From the NCBI GenBank assembly GCA_022592435.1, contig JABYQS010000092.1, forward strand, positions 94,051 through 158,050: a stretch of 64,000 nucleotides of DNA, read 5' to 3'. Both the position numbers and the translations under genes were made by a program. This DNA is from Cerioporus squamosus (taxonomy: Eukaryota > Basidiomycota > Agaricomycetes > Polyporales > Polyporaceae). The notes below the pieces were generated by a model. The model searched no databases. It was not told the DNA's origin and worked only from the letters and a program-made list of their open reading frames with translations. The stretch's first letter is position 1, and the number at the start of each line of letters is the position of its first letter. This document shows, piece after piece, positions 59,475-64,000 of this stretch.

Positions 59475-59490
59475 ATTGGTGCCGACACTC
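59475..59490 (+). other. Primer-binding site (minus-strand tRNA primer)
   Basis: ATTGGTGCCGACACTC directly after the LTR end. A TGG-starting PBS complementary to a tRNA 3' end (CCA) is expected at this place in Ty3/gypsy elements. The primer tRNA was not identified. Confidence 0.6.
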
Positions 59491-59859
59491 TGACAAGAGT
59501 GTCCCCATCGCTCGACAAGCCACCCCGTCACCCTGGACTGTTCTCGCAGACAGCACGCCTGGGATACCGAAGACCAAGAATACGTCCATCGGAGGAAGGA
59601 TCCGGAGGATAACGCGTGGTACTGGGAATCCTGTGAGCAGAACCCTTGCCCCAATCGTCACTATCGCCCCAGTCGCATCAACGTCGAAGCCTACTCCGAT
59701 ACTTTCATCCCCGTCCCCGACTCTCCCGTTGCAGAGTCACCCACCACACACTCCCCCCTTCCAAGCACCCCGATTGACGAACGCGAGGTCGTCGCTCTTA
59801 TCGCCGCACCCCCATCACCTGTGATCACCCCCTCTCGTCCACCGTCAGCACCACCTGCG

Positions 59860-61113
59860 ATGGCCGAACAAGGGCAACCAGGGGCTCAGAACCCAGCCGC
59901 AGCCCAGCAGGCTAACCCTCAGCCTGCACAGCCAGCCCAGGCTGCCCAACACGCCCAAGCCGCCCAAGCTGCGCAACCAGCGGCGGCTCAGCCTGCTCCT
60001 GCCCAAGCTCCCGACGCCACTCAGCTCCTCCTCCAATCGATGGCCCTCCTCACGCAATCGATGACGCAGCTCGCCTCCGCCACTCAGGCCAACAACTCGT
60101 CGAAGGCGGTTCAGAAGCCCGCGCCGTTCAAGGGAGAACAGGGCGGAGAGGCACGTCGCTTCCTAGCGGCCTTCACGATGTGGGCTATGACCCAAGGCGC
60201 GTCCCTCAACCACCTCGACGCTGCCGGGAATGCTGTTGGTCCCCGTAACGACCAATGGATCCGTACCGTCCTCTCGTACTTGCAGGATGACGCCGCCCTC
60301 TGGGCTACCCCGGCCATGGAACAGCTCACCCTGGGCCACATGCCGTTCAACAACGACTGGAACGAGTTCCGGTCACAGTTCAAGGCCCGGTTCGAGTCCG
60401 TGGACGAGGCCGTCGACGCAAAGGAGCGTCTCCGGAAGCTCTACCAGGGCTCCCTCACCGTCCCGGAGTACGCCGCACGGTTCAAGGAGCTTGCTGGTCG
60501 AACGGGCTACTCAGGCGCCGACCTCCGAGACCGGTTCTACGAGCACCTCTCCGATGCAATCAAGGACGAGTTGGTGCACACCGCTCGCCCCATTGGAACG
60601 CTCGAGGAGCTCATCACCGTCACTGCTGACATCGATGTCCGTGTCCGTCAGCGGCGCGCGGAGAAGGCCCGCCAGCAGGGAAGGACGCTCCCTACCCCCT
60701 CGACTAGAACCCCTGCTGCCGTGCACACCACCCCGTTCACACCCGCCGCCCGGGACCCCAACGCTATGGACGTGGATGCCACCCGTACCCGCGAGGACTT
60801 CAACCGCTTCATGCGCGGCAAGTGCTACGGCTGTGGCTCCGAGGCGCACGTCAAGAAGGACGGCGGCCACGATCGGGAGATCTGCAACTACTGCCGTCGC
60901 GCGGGTCATCGCGAGGTAGTCTGCATGGACAAGTTCCTCAAGAAGCCGCGCTCGCAGAGGGCGTCCGCCACCGTGGAGGGTGAAGGGGAAGCTCAGACCG
61001 CTGCCTCCACGTCGACCCCTTCTGCAGTGGACACCAGCGTGTTGCTGGCGCAGCTGATGGAACAGCAGAAGCTCCTTGCAGAGCAGATCGCTGCCCTCCA
61101 GCAGTCTTTTTAG
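59860..61113 (+). CDS. gag: Ty3/gypsy Gag polyprotein
   Basis: Capsid/nucleocapsid precursor. The first Met in frame is at 59860 ([20 protein letters not shown]), giving about 417 aa. It has an Ala/Gln/Pro-rich N-terminus, a retrotransposon-Gag domain ([100 protein letters not shown]), then nucleocapsid Cys motifs [16 protein letters not shown] and [14 protein letters not shown]. It ends in a Gln/Leu-rich helix ([20 protein letters not shown]) and stops with TAG at 61111. The frame is open 5' to 59494 without a Met. Confidence 0.9.
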   Translation: MAEQGQPGAQNPAAAQQANPQPAQPAQAAQHAQAAQAAQPAAAQPAPAQAPDATQLLLQSMALLTQSMTQLASATQANNSSKAVQKPAPFKGEQGGEARRFLAAFTMWAMTQGASLNHLDAAGNAVGPRNDQWIRTVLSYLQDDAALWATPAMEQLTLGHMPFNNDWNEFRSQFKARFESVDEAVDAKERLRKLYQGSLTVPEYAARFKELAGRTGYSGADLRDRFYEHLSDAIKDELVHTARPIGTLEELITVTADIDVRVRQRRAEKARQQGRTLPTPSTRTPAAVHTTPFTPAARDPNAMDVDATRTREDFNRFMRGKCYGCGSEAHVKKDGGHDREICNYCRRAGHREVVCMDKFLKKPRSQRASATVEGEGEAQTAASTSTPSAVDTSVLLAQLMEQQKLLAEQIAALQQSF

Positions 61114-61148
61114 AACGGGCGCGCGCGAAGGCTGCCGCAGCGACGCCC
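61107..61148 (+). promoter_or_regulatory. Putative -1 gag-pol frameshift signal
   Basis: Gag ends with the U-run TCTTTTTAG, where the amber stop follows the T-run directly. Pol is in the -1 frame and is open across the site from TTAGAACGGG. A GC-rich stem (GGGCG at 61117-61121 pairing with CGCCC at 61144-61148) starts a few bases downstream. The run is not a textbook X XXY YYZ heptamer. Confidence 0.55.
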
Positions 61149-64000
61149 TCTGATACTACTACAACCCCTCCCCTTTCGAGTACCACGAGCATGTACGATA
61201 GTGTTAGTTCTTGCGTTATCCCGGAATTAAACCCTACCAGTTCCCATTTCCATGTGAACGTGTTACTCAAAGGTCGGCACCGTAGTGTACGTACTGCAGC
61301 TATGATAGATAGTGGAGCGACAGCGCTATTCATTAGTCGACGATTCGTACAGAAGCATACTATTTTCTTACATACGTTACCGAGACACATTCCCCTTTAC
61401 AATATTGATGGTTCCAAGAATACTGCAGGTAGTATTACGCATTTTGTTAGATTACAACTCTCCATGGGCGATTACGTAGAATGGCTCGAATTCCTCGTTA
61501 CAGATCTGGGTCCCGAAGACGTCGTACTAGGCTTACCTTGGTTACGTAGGGTCAATCCGGACATTGACTGGCAGGGAGGTACGATGGAGATTGGGGCCGA
61601 GGAGAAGGAAGAAGGGACGGAAACCCTAGCCGCTGACTGGACCCCGGGCGTGGAACGGATCGCCGCCAACCGGGTGCAGCGCAGGAAATGGTGGAAGGCC
61701 GGAGTACTGGAGGACTCGACCGAGGAGATGTGGTGCGCCGCCGGGTACACCTACTCCACGGAGCTCGCTCAGAAAGCGAACCAGGACAAGCCCACACGGT
61801 CGTTCGAGGAGATTGTGCCTGAAGAGTATCGTCAATACTCCAAGGTCTTCTCTGAGTCCGAGTCGGAACGGCTTCCCGAACACAAGCCGTACGACCACGG
61901 AATCGACCTCAAGCCTGACGCGCCCGAGACACTCCGCTCCAAGGTGTACCCTATGCCCCCGAACGAGCAGGAGGAGTTGGACCGGTTCTTGGAGGAGAAC
62001 CTGCGCAAAGGCTACATCGTCCCCTCAAAGTCCCCGATGGCATCCCCCGTCTTCTTCGTCAAGAAGAAGGATGGCAAGCTTCGGCTGGTCCAGGACTACC
62101 GGAAGCTCAATGAGTTCACGGTGAAGAACCGCTACCCTCTCCCACTTGCTGCTGATATCATTTCCCGACTCCGTCAGGCGCGGTACTTCACGAAGTTCGA
62201 CGTTCGTTGGGGGTACCACAATGTCCGCATCAAGGAGGGTGACGAGTGGAAGGCCGCCTTCGTTACCAACCAGGGGTTGTTCGAGCCGCGGGTCATGCTG
62301 TTCGGGCTCACGAACTCCCCAGCGACGTTCCAGGCCCTCATGAACTCCATCTTTGCCGATCTCATTGCTGCGGGTAAGGTCGCTGTCTACCTGGACGACA
62401 TCCTCATCTTCTCCACCACCCTGGAGGAACACCGTCGAGTCACTCATGAGGTCCTGCGACGTCTCCAGGAACACGATCTCTACCTCCGCCCAGAGAAGTG
62501 CGAGTTTGAGCGCACGGAGGTTGAGTATCTAGGCCTGGTTATCCGAGAAGGCGAGGTCGCAATGGATCCAGTCAAAGTCAAGGCGGTTACGGAGTGGCCG
62601 GCCCCGAAGAACCTACGCGAACTGCGAGGTTTCCTGGGGTTCGCCAACTTCTACCGTCGCTTCATCCGTGACTTTTCGAAGCACGCGCGGCCCTTGAATG
62701 ACCTGACCAAGAAGGACGTCCCTTGGACATGGGGTCTAGCACAGCGACGTGCCTTCCAGGCCCTCAAGGACGCCTTTACCTCGGAGCCCGTCTTGGTCTC
62801 TTGGGACCCTGCGCGACCCACTCGTCTGGAGGTAGACGCTTCGGGATTCGCAACAGGTGGAGTGCTCCTGCAGAAACTGGACGACGGGCTGTGGCACCCA
62901 GTGGCCTTCCGATCGGAGTCGATGACGGACGCGGAGCGAAACTACGAGATCTACGACCGGGAGATGCTGGCTATCATACGCGCCTTGGAGGACTGGCGAC
63001 ACTACTTGGAAGGGCTTCCAGAACCCTTCGAGATTGTCACGGACCACCGCAACCTGGAGTACTGGCGTACGGCCCAGAACCTCAGCCGTCGTCAGGCCCG
63101 CTGGTCACTGTACCTGAGCCGGTTCGACTTCCGCCTCACGCACAAGCCTGGGAAGACCAACACCCAGGCCGACCCCTTGTCACGGCTCCCCACCCACCAG
63201 GTCTCGGATGCTGACGACAATCGCGAGCAGATCGTCCTCGGTCCAGAACGCTTCGCGGCCCTCGCGGCTACCCTCACGGACACGAGCACCCTCGAACAGG
63301 AGATCCGCGAGGCAGAGCTTCAGGACCCAGAGGTCGTCGAAGCCCTTCGCGTTCTCAAGGAGAAGGGTCCGCGCAAGCTGACGAATGGTCTCCTGGAGTG
63401 GGAGGTGGTTGATGGACTCATCTATCGGCACGGAAAGCTGTACGTCCCTCCAGACGTAAACCTCCGCAAACGCGTCACCTCCCTCTGCCACGATTCCATC
63501 ACGGCTGGTCACCCAGGACGGAACGGCACACTCGAACTGGTAGACCGCCTCTTCTGGTGGCCCCAGCAGGCTGCATTCGTGCGTAAGTACGTCGAAGGGT
63601 GTGACGTCTGTCAGCGTCGCAAAGCTCCTCGCCACCCCCATGGAACCCTTCACCCCCACGACGTGCCAGAAGGGCTGTGGCAGACCATGGGTGTCGACCT
63701 CATCACAGGGCTTCCCAAGGTCAAGGGTTACGACGCGATCATCGTCTACACGGACCACTACAGCAAACAGGTCCATGTCCTACCCACGACCACAGATGTC
63801 GACGCTGAGGGAGTAGCGGACATCCACTACCGCGAGATCTTCCGCCTCCATGGCATTCCCGGTAAAGTCGTCTCCGATCGAGGTCCCCAGTTTGCCGCAC
63901 GCTTCATGAAAGCGCTCTACCAGAAGCTAGGGATTCAACACGCTTTGACCACAGCCTACCACCCCAGTCGAACGGACAGACGGAACGCGCGAATCAGGAG
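61110..64000 (+). CDS. pol: Ty3/gypsy Pol polyprotein (protease, RT, RNase H, integrase), partial, frameshifted at 3' end
   Basis: The first Met is at 61191. Aspartic protease: [15 protein letters not shown]. Reverse transcriptase: [79 protein letters not shown] and the catalytic YLDDILIF. RNase [56 protein letters not shown] and [20 protein letters not shown]. The tether ends in [10 protein letters not shown]. Integrase: zinc motif [14 protein letters not shown] and [12 protein letters not shown], core [19 protein letters not shown] and [20 protein letters not shown]. At 63960-63970 the conserved YHP motif is followed by a one-base loss. The C-terminus, 3' LTR and any chromodomain lie beyond the window. 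Confidence 0.92.

Larger units (their letters stand above)
58879..59475 (+). repeat. 5' LTR of a Ty3/gypsy retrotransposon
   Basis: Begins TGTTGTCACGG and ends CCTCA just before the primer-binding site, about 597 bp. It contains an E-box CACGTG near 59132, a TATA box (TATATAAGG, 59158-59166) and an 18-nt internal direct repeat (59202-59219 and 59267-59284, CCTGGTCATTGGGACTAG). The left limit could be 58882. The matching 3' LTR lies outside the window, so the ends cannot be confirmed by comparison. Confidence 0.7.

Overview
The window looks like a gene-rich segment of an Agaricomycete (Basidiomycota) nuclear genome, probably a wood-decay polypore or close relative. The evidence is many short introns (about 50-60 bp, GT..AG), GC-rich coding sequence, close head-to-head and tail-to-tail gene packing, fungal-only families (HET, GH128, Ser-type Omega GST, FRE ferric reductase) and Plavaka and Ty3/gypsy elements typical of mushroom-forming fungi. 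The species cannot be named from the sequence alone. Exon borders were read by eye from splice consensus and conserved protein motifs.

Layout. 0.2-10.6 kb: DHA1-type MFS exporter, nucleoporin NDC1, a Ser/Pro-rich nuclear-looking protein, a type II peroxiredoxin and a mitochondrial-type cyclophilin. 11.3-21 kb: HET-domain protein, prenylcysteine oxidase, a NOPCHAP1-like snoRNP assembly factor and a ferric reductase. 21-24.3 kb: gene-poor, with a possible decayed coding trace. 24.3-34 kb: an unidentified 519-aa protein, GH128 glucanase, myosin essential light chain, a fungal multipass membrane protein and an Omega-class GST with Ser in place of the catalytic Cys. 35-47 kb: gamma-tubulin complex component 2, mitochondrial ribosomal protein uS4m, a cPLA2-like lipase with a mitochondrial-looking N-terminus, and a BEM46/ABHD13 hydrolase. 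48-54 kb: a small secreted hydrophobic protein with an apparent frameshift, then a divergent CUE-domain / UBX-domain (UBXD8/Ubx2-like) pair, both components of ER-associated degradation. 54-64 kb: a mobile-element island with a decayed minus-strand gene interrupted by a purine-rich repetitive tract, a Plavaka DNA transposase, and a Ty3/gypsy retrotransposon whose 5' LTR cuts the Plavaka gene short and whose integrase runs off the window end.

The genes are mostly independent housekeeping loci. The clearest functional pairing is CUE/UBX at 49.9-53.8 kb, two ER-membrane ERAD factors sharing about 300 bp of promoter. The most informative structural signals are the nested transposons, the gag-pol junction (U-run, amber stop and nearby GC stem), several introns of 300-724 bp in a genome of mostly ~55-bp introns, and a start codon that forms a 3-nt first coding exon in the myosin light chain gene. 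I found no convincing evidence of a wholly new multi-gene system. The best candidates for undescribed biology are the 24.3 kb orphan protein and the long GCP2 intron with its antisense reading frame.
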